From positions 1 through 64,000 of the forward strand of contig CALMVZ010000003.1 in the NCBI GenBank assembly GCA_937873155.1: 64,000 nucleotides of DNA. The letters are read 5' to 3'. The DNA is from an uncultured Bacteroidota bacterium. Its GTDB lineage: Bacteria; Bacteroidota; Bacteroidia; B-17B0; Aurantibacillaceae. A program made the position numbers and the translations under genes. This document shows, piece after piece, positions 15,647-24,937 of this stretch (positions within the stretch are counted from its first letter, which is position 1; each line of letters opens with the position of its first letter). Under the pieces are notes generated by a model that was given only the letters and a program-made list of their open reading frames with translations, did no database searches and was not told the DNA's origin.

Positions 15647-16225
15647 TTAACGAAGACGTTTTACAATCTCATCCAGAGGCTTTCTTGTTCTTGGAGTCAA
15701 TTCCCTTGTTTTAAATGGTTCGTCGAGTTTTTCAGCTGAATCCAAATATCCCAGTGCGATAAAAACTACCGGTTCTGAAACTTCAGTATTGATATTTAAA
15801 ATCTCAACAGCTTTGCCGGGATCAAAGCCTCCCATCACATGGCCGTATATTCCCATACTGGTGGCTTGCAGCATTAAACTGGTGTTTGCGGCACCGACAT
15901 CATGCTTCGCGGCCCTGTTCTCATGTCCATTATCTAGTTTTTTATGAGCCAGAACTGCCATCAGAACTGCAGCATTTTTTGTCCAAGGCTGATTTCCTCC
16001 TAATAAACAATTATGGAGTTTATCGAAAGCGGCCAAATCATCCTTATGTGCATAAATATACTCCCAAGGTTGTGCATTATTAGCGCTAAAGGCCCAGGAG
16101 GCGGCTTCAAACAGGGTTTCCATATCCGTTTCAGAAATAGCCTTATCTGAAAATGAACGCGCACTCCATCTTTCTTTTATTACATCGATTACTTTGTGTT
16201 TTGTTTTTGCAATCTTTATGCTCAT
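15647..16225 (-). CDS. Nitroreductase-family FMN flavoprotein
   Basis: 192 residues. Nitroreductase fold: RWSARSFSDKAI at about 17-28 supplies the FMN phosphate-binding residues; WAFSANNAQPWEYIYA and the glycine-rich MGGFDPGKAVEIL region follow. These enzymes reduce nitro compounds, quinones or flavins with NAD(P)H. Genes on both sides of the same strand (pirin upstream, 4Fe-4S downstream) point to a quinone or electrophile response. The exact substrate cannot be read. Confidence 0.88.
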   Translation of the reverse strand: MSIKIAKTKHKVIDVIKERWSARSFSDKAISETDMETLFEAASWAFSANNAQPWEYIYAHKDDLAAFDKLHNCLLGGNQPWTKNAAVLMAVLAHKKLDNGHENRAAKHDVGAANTSLMLQATSMGIYGHVMGGFDPGKAVEILNINTEVSEPVVFIALGYLDSAEKLDEPFKTRELTPRTRKPLDEIVKRLR

Positions 16226-16235
16226 ATTTTAAATT

Positions 16236-17078
16236 TTAGTCTTCAATTAAAACACCCATTTTTCCCATTCTGTAATCGCGAAACGCCTCCATGATCTCGG
16301 TTTCAGTGTTCATCACAAAAGGACCATGCGCCACAATTTTTTCGTTAATGGGTTCGCCGCTCATTAATAAAGCACGGGTGTCTTCTAAAGCTTCAAAACT
16401 AATGCTGTCATCATCATTTTTAAATTCGATAAAATTCTTACCGGTAATTTCTTTGCCATCCACCTTCAAAACCCCGTCCAGCAAATATAAAAAAGCATTA
16501 TGTGTTTTAGGTATATTAATTATAATTTTTCCTGAACCCAGAGCATAAATAGTTGCTGAGTTAATAGGAGTAAGAGTAGGTATAGGCCCTTTGATTCCTC
16601 TTAACTCGCCAGTAATCACATTAACGGTTATTTTTCCGTCTTCACTTTTATAAAATGGCGTTTCTTCCTTGGTTAAAGGATGATAATAGGGCTGGTCGTT
16701 TTTGTTCTTAGCCGGAGAATTTATCCACATCTGAATTAATTCCTGTTCAGTTGTTGTTGGACGCTCACTGTGCATGATTCCCATCCCGGCGTTCATCCAT
16801 TGAGTACCACCTTCGTTTACGCTTTTGTTATTACCGCGACTATCCCGATGGTTCACGCCGCCTTTGAACATGAACGTTACAGGCGAAAATCCTTTGTGAG
16901 GGTGCGGACCAACTCCGGCTTGCTTCATATTTTCGTTGGGGTCAGTAAACATGTGCCCATGATGCAATAATACAAACGGGTCGAGATATTCTAATTCTGC
17001 TGACGGTAATGGTTGTCTTACTTTTAATTCGCCCATATTTTGCATGCGGGCCGGAATTATTTTATTTATTGTTCTCAT
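16236..17078 (-). CDS. Pirin family bicupin
   Basis: 280 residues, two cupin domains. The N-terminal cupin has the metal motif GVGPHPHKGFSPVTFMF, with the later His in MGIMHSERP and Glu nearby; the C-terminal cupin includes INIPKTHNAFLYLLDG and HGPFVMN. Pirins bind Fe or Ni; some cleave quercetin-like flavonols and others act in redox signalling. Cytoplasmic: no signal peptide. It is next to a second, differently built pirin and a nitroreductase, 11 nt downstream of the former. Confidence 0.9.
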   Translation of the reverse strand: MRTINKIIPARMQNMGELKVRQPLPSAELEYLDPFVLLHHGHMFTDPNENMKQAGVGPHPHKGFSPVTFMFKGGVNHRDSRGNNKSVNEGGTQWMNAGMGIMHSERPTTTEQELIQMWINSPAKNKNDQPYYHPLTKEETPFYKSEDGKITVNVITGELRGIKGPIPTLTPINSATIYALGSGKIIINIPKTHNAFLYLLDGVLKVDGKEITGKNFIEFKNDDDSISFEALEDTRALLMSGEPINEKIVAHGPFVMNTETEIMEAFRDYRMGKMGVLIED

Positions 17079-17089
17079 TTTTATCCTTT

Positions 17090-17965
17090 CTATCCGATCA
17101 TTGGAACATCCATGATCAGAATTTCTGTATTATCATTGTTACTTGTTATTTCAATTTTATCAGTGCCCCAGATGCCGTAGCCATCCCGCTTATTTACATT
17201 TTGGCCATTTATGGTAGCTTCTCCATTTAATATAAAAAAGTAAGCACCGTTGTTTTTCTTTTTAATGGAATAATCTGTTTTAATTCCTTTATCAAACTTT
17301 CCTAAGTGAAACCAGGCGTCTTGGTGGATCCAGACACCATCATCATCGGCATTTGGAGAAACGATCTGCTGAAATTTATTTTCACGGTCTTTTAAATTAA
17401 GGGTTATTTGATCGTAACGGGGTGTAACGTTCTTCTTATTAGGGAAAACCCAGATCTGAAGAAACTTTACTTCGCTGTCTTTATTTTTATTGTATTCGCT
17501 ATGGGTAATTCCGCTTCCGGCGCTCATCACTTGTATGTCGCCATGCTTAATTACAGAAACAGTTCCCATGCTGTCTTTGTGTTCAAGATCGCCTTCTAAT
17601 GGAATAGAAATGATCTCCATATTATCATGAGGGTGTGTTCCGAATCCCATCCCTGCAGCAACTGTATCATCGTTCAATACACGAAGAACACCAAAATGCA
17701 TTCTGTCAGGGTTATAATAATTCGCAAAACTGAATGTGTGATGTGAGTCAAGCCATCCGTGGTTCGCATGCCCGCGTGAATCGGCTTTATGTAATACTGT
17801 ATTTGCCATAATTTCTGAATTTGTATGTGGTATATGATTAAATCCTACTATTTCTAATTCTTTAAGTTCATCGTTCCGGTTAGCTAACAGTTTTGCTGTG
17901 GCCCCTGAAGTAGCTATGAAGGCCGCACCTAATAATCCTTTCTTTATAAATTCGTCTCTTTCCAC
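17090..17965 (-). CDS. Pirin family protein with Tat-like N-terminal segment
   Basis: 291 residues. About 45 extra N-terminal residues, ERDEFIKKGLLGAAFIATSG, resemble a Tat signal but with Arg-Asp in place of Arg-Arg; the rest is a bicupin with metal motif GFGTHPHDNMEI and SGSGITHSEYN. The start codon is GTG at 17965; an in-frame stop lies just upstream and no ATG fits. An operator-like palindrome TTGTTACAACAA sits 7 nt before the start. Export, anchoring or cytoplasmic location are all open. First structural gene after marR. Confidence 0.85.
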   Translation of the reverse strand: MERDEFIKKGLLGAAFIATSGATAKLLANRNDELKELEIVGFNHIPHTNSEIMANTVLHKADSRGHANHGWLDSHHTFSFANYYNPDRMHFGVLRVLNDDTVAAGMGFGTHPHDNMEIISIPLEGDLEHKDSMGTVSVIKHGDIQVMSAGSGITHSEYNKNKDSEVKFLQIWVFPNKKNVTPRYDQITLNLKDRENKFQQIVSPNADDDGVWIHQDAWFHLGKFDKGIKTDYSIKKKNNGAYFFILNGEATINGQNVNKRDGYGIWGTDKIEITSNNDNTEILIMDVPMIG

Positions 17966-17972
17966 GTTATTA

Positions 17973-17984
17973 TTGTTACAACAA
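17973..17984. promoter_or_regulatory. Operator-like palindrome upstream of the pirin gene
   Basis: TTGTT-AC-AACAA, identical to the 12 bases at 18480-18491 upstream of marR. It lies in the 36-nt gap between marR and the pirin start. Confidence 0.55.
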
Positions 17985-18001
17985 ATGTTCGGCCAATTGT
18001 A

Positions 18002-18454
18002 TTAATCCCTCATTTTGTCAAGGATATCACTTAAAACGCATGCTTCTTTTTCTGACATTGTTCTTTTCATTGCAGATAGTTGTTTTTTCATCGGATCGTT
18101 CAGTTCTTTCAAAAATGTTAGCCCTTTTTCTGTCAGTATAATGTCGATCTTACGTCGGTTACTTTCGCATAAATTTCGTTTTACCAACCCTTTTTTTACT
18201 AATTTGTCTACCAAGCGGGTAACATCATTTCCCTTATCGAGCATCACTTCTTTTATTTCACCAGGCGAGCAGGGGTCGGGATGTTTTCCTTTTATAATAC
18301 GTAAGGCATTATAATGTTGAGGCAATACATCAAATGCCCTGAAAACTTCCATTTGCTGATCACGTAGCCAATTGGCCGTGTAAATAATATTGATGATCGC
18401 TTTTTGGTATGGGCTCTCAAATTTGCTCTGTTTTATTTCCTCTTCCAGTTTCAT
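18002..18454 (-). CDS. MarR-family transcriptional regulator
   Basis: 150 residues from ATG 18454 (MKLEEEIKQSKF). Winged-helix MarR fold: the recognition helix region is SPGEIKEVMLDKGNDVTRLVDKLVKKGLVKR and the wing CESNRRKIDIILTEKG. Longer upstream starts would read through the promoter, so ATG 18454 is chosen. A -7 element (TATATTTG, 18466-18459) lies 4 nt before the ATG, and a palindrome TTGTTACAACAA covers the promoter upstream part, so autorepression is likely. It heads an operon with two pirins, a nitroreductase and two Fe-S proteins, and probably senses an electrophile or oxidant (inference). Confidence 0.9.
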   Translation of the reverse strand: MKLEEEIKQSKFESPYQKAIINIIYTANWLRDQQMEVFRAFDVLPQHYNALRIIKGKHPDPCSPGEIKEVMLDKGNDVTRLVDKLVKKGLVKRNLCESNRRKIDIILTEKGLTFLKELNDPMKKQLSAMKRTMSEKEACVLSDILDKMRD

Positions 18455-18458
18455 AGTA

Positions 18459-18491
18459 CAAATATAGTAATAACAATAGTTGTTACAACAA
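18459..18491 (-). promoter_or_regulatory. marR promoter with overlapping operator-like palindromes
   Basis: Minus-strand -7 box TATATTTG at 18466-18459. Upstream lie TTGTT-AC-AACAA (18480-18491) and an overlapping dyad TAACAA-TAG-TTGTTA (18471-18485), where the -33 contact would be. A repressor bound here would block RNA polymerase. Confidence 0.6.
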
Positions 18492-18512
18492 ATAAAAATG
18501 TTAAAAATACAA

Positions 18513-18533
18513 AAACCCTCTTTTGAAGGGTTT
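18513..18533 (-). terminator. Intrinsic terminator of the 18540-19184 gene
   Basis: On the minus strand AAACCCT, 7-nt loop, AGGGTTT followed by TTGTATTTTT. It separates this gene from marR. Confidence 0.7.
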
Positions 18534-18539
18534 AAATAC

Positions 18540-19184
18540 TTATTTCTTAAGGAGTTTAAATGCGTGACTCCAACGGTTGCCGGTAAAACCGGGAATGCAC
18601 CATAAGATACATAGTGGTTCAATGGCTCTTGCAGCTTCAGCTTTTCCCATATCTTCAGTTTCCCATCCGAATTTGGTAAGGATCTCTTTCACTTCTTCTT
18701 TAGCGCCATCATTATTTCCGCAAATGAACATGGTAGGCGTTATCCCGCCGAAATCGGGATCTACCATGAAGGCACTTCCGACTGAATTAAATGCTTTTAC
18801 AAAATTAGCTTCAGGGTAGGAGGTCTGTAATTGCTCCATGAAAGAACCTTTCAGATCGGTGAAAAAATTCATCACACCATTTACTGCAGGAACTTCCGAG
18901 ATCGGATTAGTGGCATCAATGACCGTCTTTCCTTTTAAATGGGAAACGCCTGCCATGCCTAAAACTTCTCTCGCGGCACTGCCTTTTACAGCAAGAACAA
19001 TTATATCGCCGAATTCAGCGGTATCCTCAAATGTTCCGACTTTTCCTTTTGGATTATGTTTTAGCCATTCGGTTAATTTGGAACTTTCGCGTGTTCCAAC
19101 CATTACTTCATAACCATGTTTAAGAAAACCTGCAGCTAAAACTTTTGCCACAACGCCTGAACCTAATACCCCTACTTTTTTCAT
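18540..19184 (-). CDS. NAD(P)-binding F420-dependent NADP reductase-like oxidoreductase
   Basis: 214 residues. Rossmann start KKVGVLGSGVVAKVLAAGFL, then VMVGTRES, which in relatives contacts NADP; DIIVLAVKG and VIDATNP follow. The family (F420_oxidored, PF03807) includes genuine F420 reductases and many enzymes that do not use F420; Bacteroidetes are not known as F420 producers, so NADPH-dependent reduction of an unknown substrate is more likely. It has its own terminator and is not in the marR operon. Confidence 0.8.
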   Translation of the reverse strand: MKKVGVLGSGVVAKVLAAGFLKHGYEVMVGTRESSKLTEWLKHNPKGKVGTFEDTAEFGDIIVLAVKGSAAREVLGMAGVSHLKGKTVIDATNPISEVPAVNGVMNFFTDLKGSFMEQLQTSYPEANFVKAFNSVGSAFMVDPDFGGITPTMFICGNNDGAKEEVKEILTKFGWETEDMGKAEAARAIEPLCILWCIPGFTGNRWSHAFKLLKK

Positions 19185-19214
19185 AATTAAAATTTAGACA
19201 ATAAAGGTAAAAAA

Positions 19215-19243
19215 ATAAAGGGGACTGAAAGAGCCCCCTTTAT
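19215..19243 (-). terminator. Terminator of the 19264 T9SS cargo gene
   Basis: Stem ATAAAGGGG/CCCCTTTAT with an 11-nt loop; on the minus strand it is followed by TTTTTTT. Confidence 0.8.
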
Positions 19244-19263
19244 TGTAAAGACTCGTTAATTAA

Positions 19264-21996
19264 CTACTGCTTAACAAACTTCTTTACTATTGAACCTTTT
19301 TCAGAATTGATATTTAGGAAATAAACACTGCTGTTGAGATGTTCAATATTGATCGATGTCTGATACAGATCATTGGTTTTAGTTTCCATTATTGTTTTAC
19401 CCAAAATATCTGTAATGCTTACAACACTTTTTCCTAAGTAATTCTCTGATCTGATGTTCAAAATTGAGTTAGCAGGGTTAGGGTAGATGGTTAATTGATC
19501 TTTCCATTCATTTTCTTGTATTCCGATTGCTTTGCCAACACAACTAGGCGCTCCGCTTTTATAAAAGCTGCGGATCTTTCTGGTATCGCTGATTAATTTA
19601 TTTACACTTGCAATAGCAATATTACTTGTTGCTGAACTGTCAACCGACCAAACATAAGCATATTCCACTTCTATATTTCCTTTTGCGGGTAAATTAAACG
19701 GACCAGAAGAAACAAGATATCGTCTGTCAGAAGGTATATTTCCCGCTGATAATTCAGTCCATGTCCCGCATGGGTTGGTAATATGATTACTCCAAGGATA
19801 AACAAATTTAGTTGGCGTTACAAAACCATAACCATTCCCTCCACAAGTAAAGTTTGTGCTGTCTCTCCATTTACCTTGCAAAAGATTATAGTAATGATAT
19901 TTTGTTATTGGATCTCCTGTTGGGCCTGAACCATTATTGTAATAATTAAAAACATTCATTAAACATTCTTCTCCCGGCTCATCAATTATACTATCGTTAT
20001 CATTGTCGATCAGATCATTTAGTGGAGCTAATGGACCTTTTAAGACTGTAGTACCTACAGCAGGAGGAAACTGATCATATCCAGTACCACCGGCCATAAC
20101 TTCATCGTTATCATCTGCGTTATAACAAAACCCTAAATTTTCGTATATACTGCTTCCAATATAGTCGTCGCCGTAATTTCCCAGATCGACATCGTTTTTG
20201 AATCCAATATTTACAGCATGATAATTGGTATTACTCCGGTTATAAATTTTATAGTCATAAAACGTTGTATAAGCTAATTCATTTCTTCCATTCAAAACAC
20301 TTGGGCAACCAAATGCATAAGCCATAGTGTGTACTTCAATCCCAAAAGGCAAACCTCCCGTTTGCCGGTGAGAACTTAAGTTATCATTGAAAATGAAGTA
20401 CAAGGTTTGGTCCCCTTTAATTTTAGGATAATCACCTCCAACCAAAGGGTCATAAACTCCGTTATTATTTACATCGACAAAAGGTGCAAGATTCCTGGAT
20501 TTATTTCCGGTTCCTTTTGCAGGCCAACTTAAAATGTCAGCAGTTGGAGTATAAGTTAAAGGGACATTACCTAAACTAAATTGATATAAAAAAGTATTGA
20601 TATCAACATCACTCACCTTCCAGATCTTATCATAATTAATCGCTGTATTTGTATCTATAAAAGCATTTGTCGTATCTAATGGTCCTGGCCAAAAATCGTT
20701 TCCCGTTTGACGGTATGTTTGTCCTGCTGTATGTAATTGGTTGCTTGCATCAAGCCCGCCTATCCATAATGATGCAGCAAACGCTGAATGTGAACCGCCA
20801 TAGGGACCAATTCCTTTAGGCACTTCATAACTCGTATTTCCGTTTCCTCCCGCTTCCCACCACATGTCGCCGCGATTTAAAATTCCTGCTTTGACACGGT
20901 TTATATCTAAATATTTAAAATTGTCTTTATTTACTCCGCTTCCTGCACCAAGATCAAAAGCTCCGGTCACAGAATAATTGGAATAGTCAAAAGAGTGCAT
21001 TCTAACAATTTGATTTAATGTAGAACTTGTAACGGCGCCGGTCATGAAAATTTTCCCCGAAGGTTCTCTGGCTAAATATCCGCCGATAGCATTATTTGAA
21101 AACAAGATGTTATCAGGAAAATTATAAAGTTTATAATCTCCGGTTGGTAGTAACTCCACTAAACAATTTACAGTGTTAGAATTATTATAAGTCCCAATAA
21201 ACAACACACCGTTGTTTGGACCTTTAGCCAATGAATTTTGACCTATGTCAGAAAAACCTACAAAGTCTTCCGTCTTATAATAAGTGAAATTCAGATTATC
21301 ATATTTAACAATGGCACTTCCAGAACCTACCCATTTATTACCTGAAGGGTCAATGTAGATACCGTAAAGTCCACTTATTGAACTGGTATATGTGGTGCAT
21401 AAAGTAGAAGTAAAGCTGGAGTTGATATAGAATTTTACTAATTTATTTCCTCCGGTAAGCCATAATATGTTTGGAGTTTCCGCTTTTATGTTCCAAATAG
21501 GATTGATCGGAAGCACATAGTTAGTGAAAGTAGTCCCGTCAAATCTTGATAGCACCCCATTAGTACCTATATAAAGCATGTTATTACTGTACTCAAGAGA
21601 ATAAATAAAATTATTCGCCAAACCATTTGCAGTTGTATATAAAGTAAAATTAGAACCATCATATTTTAAAAGACCGTAGCTTGTGCCGATCAAAATATTC
21701 CCTGAATTATCTTGCGCAAAGCATCTAGCGTTGTTAAATTGTAATATTGGAGTTGTTGTTTTGTTCCAAAATGTCCAAGCGCTCGTAGAGTTTGTATAGA
21801 CACCAAAAGCAGCGGGTGAATTAGGTGAACTATTGCTAAAACCTACCCATTTATTTCCGGCGTTATCTATAAAAAAAGCATTTTCGGATCCGGGAGAAAT
21901 AGAACTTGATAAGGCTGTCGAGTAGGTTGTCAACCCATTTTGTGAAATAACATTCTTTGCTGCAAAAAATAATAAGAAGAGTATAAACTTTTTCAT
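19264..21996 (-). CDS. Large T9SS-secreted protein with beta-propeller-like N-terminal repeats
   Basis: 910 residues. N-terminal signal peptide (cleavage near VISQN). Residues about 40-340 contain repeats such as GNKWVGFS, NILIGTSYGLLKYDG, MLYIGTNGVLSRFDG and GNKWVGSGSAIVKYD, the pattern of two-component-regulator/sensor propeller blades. The middle has no recognised domain and includes Asp/Asn-rich DxDxDG-like loops (NDNDSIID, VDVNNNGVYDP). The C-terminal ~75 residues are a type A T9SS sorting domain: LTIYPNPANSILNI, then DILGKT and KKFVKQ at the end. So it is exported and sorted to the surface or released; the substrate role is unknown. Confidence 0.82.
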   Translation of the reverse strand: MKKFILFLLFFAAKNVISQNGLTTYSTALSSSISPGSENAFFIDNAGNKWVGFSNSSPNSPAAFGVYTNSTSAWTFWNKTTTPILQFNNARCFAQDNSGNILIGTSYGLLKYDGSNFTLYTTANGLANNFIYSLEYSNNMLYIGTNGVLSRFDGTTFTNYVLPINPIWNIKAETPNILWLTGGNKLVKFYINSSFTSTLCTTYTSSISGLYGIYIDPSGNKWVGSGSAIVKYDNLNFTYYKTEDFVGFSDIGQNSLAKGPNNGVLFIGTYNNSNTVNCLVELLPTGDYKLYNFPDNILFSNNAIGGYLAREPSGKIFMTGAVTSSTLNQIVRMHSFDYSNYSVTGAFDLGAGSGVNKDNFKYLDINRVKAGILNRGDMWWEAGGNGNTSYEVPKGIGPYGGSHSAFAASLWIGGLDASNQLHTAGQTYRQTGNDFWPGPLDTTNAFIDTNTAINYDKIWKVSDVDINTFLYQFSLGNVPLTYTPTADILSWPAKGTGNKSRNLAPFVDVNNNGVYDPLVGGDYPKIKGDQTLYFIFNDNLSSHRQTGGLPFGIEVHTMAYAFGCPSVLNGRNELAYTTFYDYKIYNRSNTNYHAVNIGFKNDVDLGNYGDDYIGSSIYENLGFCYNADDNDEVMAGGTGYDQFPPAVGTTVLKGPLAPLNDLIDNDNDSIIDEPGEECLMNVFNYYNNGSGPTGDPITKYHYYNLLQGKWRDSTNFTCGGNGYGFVTPTKFVYPWSNHITNPCGTWTELSAGNIPSDRRYLVSSGPFNLPAKGNIEVEYAYVWSVDSSATSNIAIASVNKLISDTRKIRSFYKSGAPSCVGKAIGIQENEWKDQLTIYPNPANSILNIRSENYLGKSVVSITDILGKTIMETKTNDLYQTSINIEHLNSSVYFLNINSEKGSIVKKFVKQ

Positions 21997-22137
21997 AGGA
22001 CGGAGGCTAATTGGTTAGTTCTATACAAGTATACTTCTATAATCGTAAAAAGGTTTACGGCTTTTAACAAGTGGTAGTCTATTCCAAACAAGTGGACACT
22101 AATCGCTAAATCCTAACTCCAATATCCTAAATTCTCT

Positions 22138-22180
22138 TATATTTGTAGTCCAAATTTTAAACGCTCGCGTTTGTAGGCGA
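22138..22180 (+). promoter_or_regulatory. thrS promoter and leader hairpin
   Basis: TATATTTG at 22138-22145 matches the -7 consensus. The 40-nt leader carries a small hairpin, CTCGC-GTTTGTAG-GCGAG, ending 9 nt before the ATG at 22190. No T-box or threonine leader is visible. Confidence 0.5.
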
Positions 22181-22189
22181 GAAACAATT

Positions 22190-24139
22190 ATGATAAAAGT
22201 AACTCTACCCGATGGTTCCGTTCGCGAATATCCAAAAGGAACCACATCAATGCAGGTAGCATTGAGCATCAGCGAAGGATTAGCAAGAAATGTATTATCA
22301 GCAAAAGTGAACGGAGAAGTGATCGATGCTTCACGTCCGCTGAATTCAGATTGTACCTTAAGTTTATTAACATGGAACGATGCTGAAGGAAAAGAAACGA
22401 TGTGGCATTCATCTGCCCATTTAATGGCTGAAGCTATTGAAAGTATTTTTCCCGGAGCAAAATTCGCTATCGGTCCGCCCGTTGAAAATGGTTTTTACTA
22501 CGATATCGATTTCGGAGATAAAGTTTTTTCTACTGATCATTTAGAACAAGTGGAAAAGAAAATGATAGAGCTCGCTTCTAAGAAAAGTGAATACATCAGA
22601 AAAGAAGTATCGAAAGCAGATGCAATAAAATATTTTACCGATAAAGGAGATCCGTACAAATTAGAATTGATCGATGGCCTGGCTGATGGTTCAATTACTT
22701 TTTATACGCAAGGTGATTTCACTGATCTTTGCCGCGGACCACATATCCCCAATACAGGATTCATCAAAGCCGTTAAATTATTACGCGTTGCCGGTGCTTA
22801 TTGGAGAGGTGATGAAAAGAATAAACAGTTAACCCGTGTTTATGGAATTACTTTCCCGAAAGACAAAGAATTAAAAGAATATTTAGTTCTGTTAGAGGAA
22901 GCTAAAAAACGCGATCACAGGAAATTAGGAAAAGAATTAGAGCTATTTACATTCTCGGAAAAAGTGGGAATGGGTTTGCCATTATGGTTACCAAAAGGCG
23001 CGATGTTACGTGAGCGTTTGATCCAGTTCATGCAAAAAGCGCAGTTGAAATCAGGATATCTTCCTGTCGCAACTCCGCACATTGCATTGAAAGATCTTTA
23101 TGTTTGTTCTGGTCACTATGAAAAATACGGCGCAGATTCGTTTCAACCGATCAATACCCCGCAAGAGGGAGAACAATTCTTTTTGAAACCGATGAATTGT
23201 CCGCACCACTGTGAGATTTATAAAGCATCACCAAAGTCATACAAAGATCTTCCTGTTCGGTTAGCCGAATTCGGAACTGTTTATCGTTACGAGCAGCACG
23301 GAGAACTACATGGTTTAACCCGTGTTCGCGGATTTACACAAGACGATGCGCATTTATTTTGCAGACCGGACCAGGTGAAAGAAGAATTCTGTAAAGTAAT
23401 TGATCTCGTACTTTACGTATTCAATGCCTTGGATTTTAAAGATTATACGGCTCAGATATCATTACGTGACCCTGAAAATAAAACCAAATACATCGGAACC
23501 GATGAGAACTGGAAACTGGCCGAACAAGCCATTATCGACTCGGCTAAAGAAAAAGGACTGAAAACTGTTGTAGAATTAGGGGAGGCCGCCTTCTATGGTC
23601 CGAAGCTGGATTTCATGGTAAAAGATGCCCTTGGCCGCAAGTGGCAATTGGGTACAATTCAGGTGGATTATAACCTTCCTGAACGCTTTGAATTGGAATA
23701 TATGGGGTCTGATAATCAGAAACATAGACCTGTGATGATCCATCGTGCGCCATTTGGTAGTTTAGAGCGTTTTATAGCGGTTTTAATAGAGCATTGTGCG
23801 GGTAAATTCCCATTGTGGCTGACCCCTGATCAAGTGGCCATTTTACCTATCAGCGAAAAGTACAATGATTACGCTAAAAAAGTTTCAGATATGCTAAATA
23901 TTTCCGATATTCGCGCCCTCGTTGATGATCGTAACGAGAAGATAGGCAAGAAGATAAGGGACAATGAGTTAAACAAGGTTCCTTACATGTTGGTTGTAGG
24001 TGAAAAAGAAGCTGCCGATGGAACTGTTGCGGTACGTGAACAAGGCAAAGGAGATGTCGGTGTAATGTCGATAGAAAACTTTGCTAAGTTAATTGGAACA
24101 ACGATTGAAAACGATTTTAAAAACAAAAGTATAAACTAA
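22190..24139 (+). CDS. thrS: Threonyl-tRNA synthetase
   Basis: 649 residues, full length. N-terminal TGS domain ([21 protein letters not shown]), editing domain with the HxxxH region [14 protein letters not shown] and ThrRS-type CxGPH ([11 protein letters not shown]), class II catalytic core with zinc-binding [11 protein letters not shown] and ARCDDAH-type [10 protein letters not shown], and C-terminal anticodon-binding domain beginning [13 protein letters not shown]. First gene of thrS-infC-rpmI-rplT, the common bacterial order, ending at the terminator at 25609. Confidence 0.98.
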   Translation: MIKVTLPDGSVREYPKGTTSMQVALSISEGLARNVLSAKVNGEVIDASRPLNSDCTLSLLTWNDAEGKETMWHSSAHLMAEAIESIFPGAKFAIGPPVENGFYYDIDFGDKVFSTDHLEQVEKKMIELASKKSEYIRKEVSKADAIKYFTDKGDPYKLELIDGLADGSITFYTQGDFTDLCRGPHIPNTGFIKAVKLLRVAGAYWRGDEKNKQLTRVYGITFPKDKELKEYLVLLEEAKKRDHRKLGKELELFTFSEKVGMGLPLWLPKGAMLRERLIQFMQKAQLKSGYLPVATPHIALKDLYVCSGHYEKYGADSFQPINTPQEGEQFFLKPMNCPHHCEIYKASPKSYKDLPVRLAEFGTVYRYEQHGELHGLTRVRGFTQDDAHLFCRPDQVKEEFCKVIDLVLYVFNALDFKDYTAQISLRDPENKTKYIGTDENWKLAEQAIIDSAKEKGLKTVVELGEAAFYGPKLDFMVKDALGRKWQLGTIQVDYNLPERFELEYMGSDNQKHRPVMIHRAPFGSLERFIAVLIEHCAGKFPLWLTPDQVAILPISEKYNDYAKKVSDMLNISDIRALVDDRNEKIGKKIRDNELNKVPYMLVVGEKEAADGTVAVREQGKGDVGVMSIENFAKLIGTTIENDFKNKSIN

Positions 24140-24140
24140 A

Positions 24141-24219
24141 TAGTTCGGAGTTGAGAGTTCGGAATTCGTAGAGAAAAAAAATATCACACTACGAACTACC
24201 AACAACGAACTACAAACTA
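24141..24219. repeat. Word-reiterated inverted repeat between thrS and infC
   Basis: Left arm (24141-24170) reiterates AGTTCGGAGTTGAGAGTTCGG; right arm (24189-24219) reiterates CTACGAACTAC. The arms are roughly complementary. The same word family recurs at 50110-50192. (First quotation spans 21 bases of the arm as two overlapping words.). Confidence 0.5.
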
Positions 24220-24229
24220 ACATAAAAGC

Positions 24230-24242
24230 GGAGGTCACTATT
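24230..24242 (+). promoter_or_regulatory. Strong Shine-Dalgarno and ATT start of infC
   Basis: GGAGGT at 24230-24235, 4-nt spacer, then ATT. Neighbouring genes have no SD. The rare ATT start is the known basis of IF3 autoregulation. Confidence 0.85.
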
Positions 24243-24905
24243 AGTACATTTAAGAAACCGGGACAGAACTTTAACAAACCATTTGTTAAGCCGGGAGTTA
24301 AACCCGGAACAGGTCCTAATACCAATACAAGCGGAGGCACTGGTACGCCACGACCTCCAAGAGGTTTGAAGGCAGGATTTAAAAGGCCTGGTGTTAAAGA
24401 AGAGCAGCATCGTATAAACGAAAAAATTACTGCGGTAAAAGTTCGTTTGGTAGGGGATGGTATCGAGTCCGGGGTTGTAATGATCGGAAGAGCACTTGAG
24501 ATCGCGAGAGAAGCAGGATTGGATTTAGTTGAAATTGCTCCAAATGTTGATCCGCCGGTTTGTAAAGTAATTGACTACGGTAAATTCTTATACGAGCAAA
24601 AGAAAAAAGCTAAGGAGATAAAAGCCAAAGCTGCTAAAGTTGTTGTAAAGGATATTCGTTTTGGTCCGCATACTGATGAGCATGATTATAATTTTAAAAA
24701 GAATCATGCAATGAAATTTTTACAGGACGGATGCAAAGTAAAAGCATTCGTAATGTTCAGAGGACGTGAAATTGTGTTTAAAGAGCAAGGTGAATTATTG
24801 TTGTTGAGATTCGCGAATGAATTAGAAGAGTGGGGAAAGGCAGAACAATTACCGTTGTTAGAAGGAAAGAAGATGTTGATGGTGTTAGCACCAAGAAAAA
24901 AATAA
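24240..24905 (+). CDS. infC: Translation initiation factor IF-3 (ATT start)
   Basis: 221 residues when read from ATT at 24240. A TTG at 24366 would lose the first 42 residues (Pro/Gly/Lys-rich, [11 protein letters not shown]... PRPPRG). The N-domain begins at HRINEKI, then [29 protein letters not shown]; the linker is [13 protein letters not shown]; the C-domain has [16 protein letters not shown] and [21 protein letters not shown] in part. IF3 binds the 30S subunit and rejects non-canonical starts, so a non-canonical start makes its own synthesis self-limiting. N-terminal extensions of this kind are common in Bacteroidetes. Confidence 0.95.
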   Translation: MSTFKKPGQNFNKPFVKPGVKPGTGPNTNTSGGTGTPRPPRGLKAGFKRPGVKEEQHRINEKITAVKVRLVGDGIESGVVMIGRALEIAREAGLDLVEIAPNVDPPVCKVIDYGKFLYEQKKKAKEIKAKAAKVVVKDIRFGPHTDEHDYNFKKNHAMKFLQDGCKVKAFVMFRGREIVFKEQGELLLLRFANELEEWGKAEQLPLLEGKKMLMVLAPRKK

Positions 24906-24937
24906 GAGTACTAAAAATAAATATATAAAAACAGAAA

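Noticed and set aside
18455-18622. Longer N terminus for the MarR regulator
   Set aside because: It would encode the operator and promoter region and has no family similarity.
22146-22189. T-box or threonine attenuator before thrS
   Set aside because: The leader is about 40 nt with one small hairpin; too short for either.
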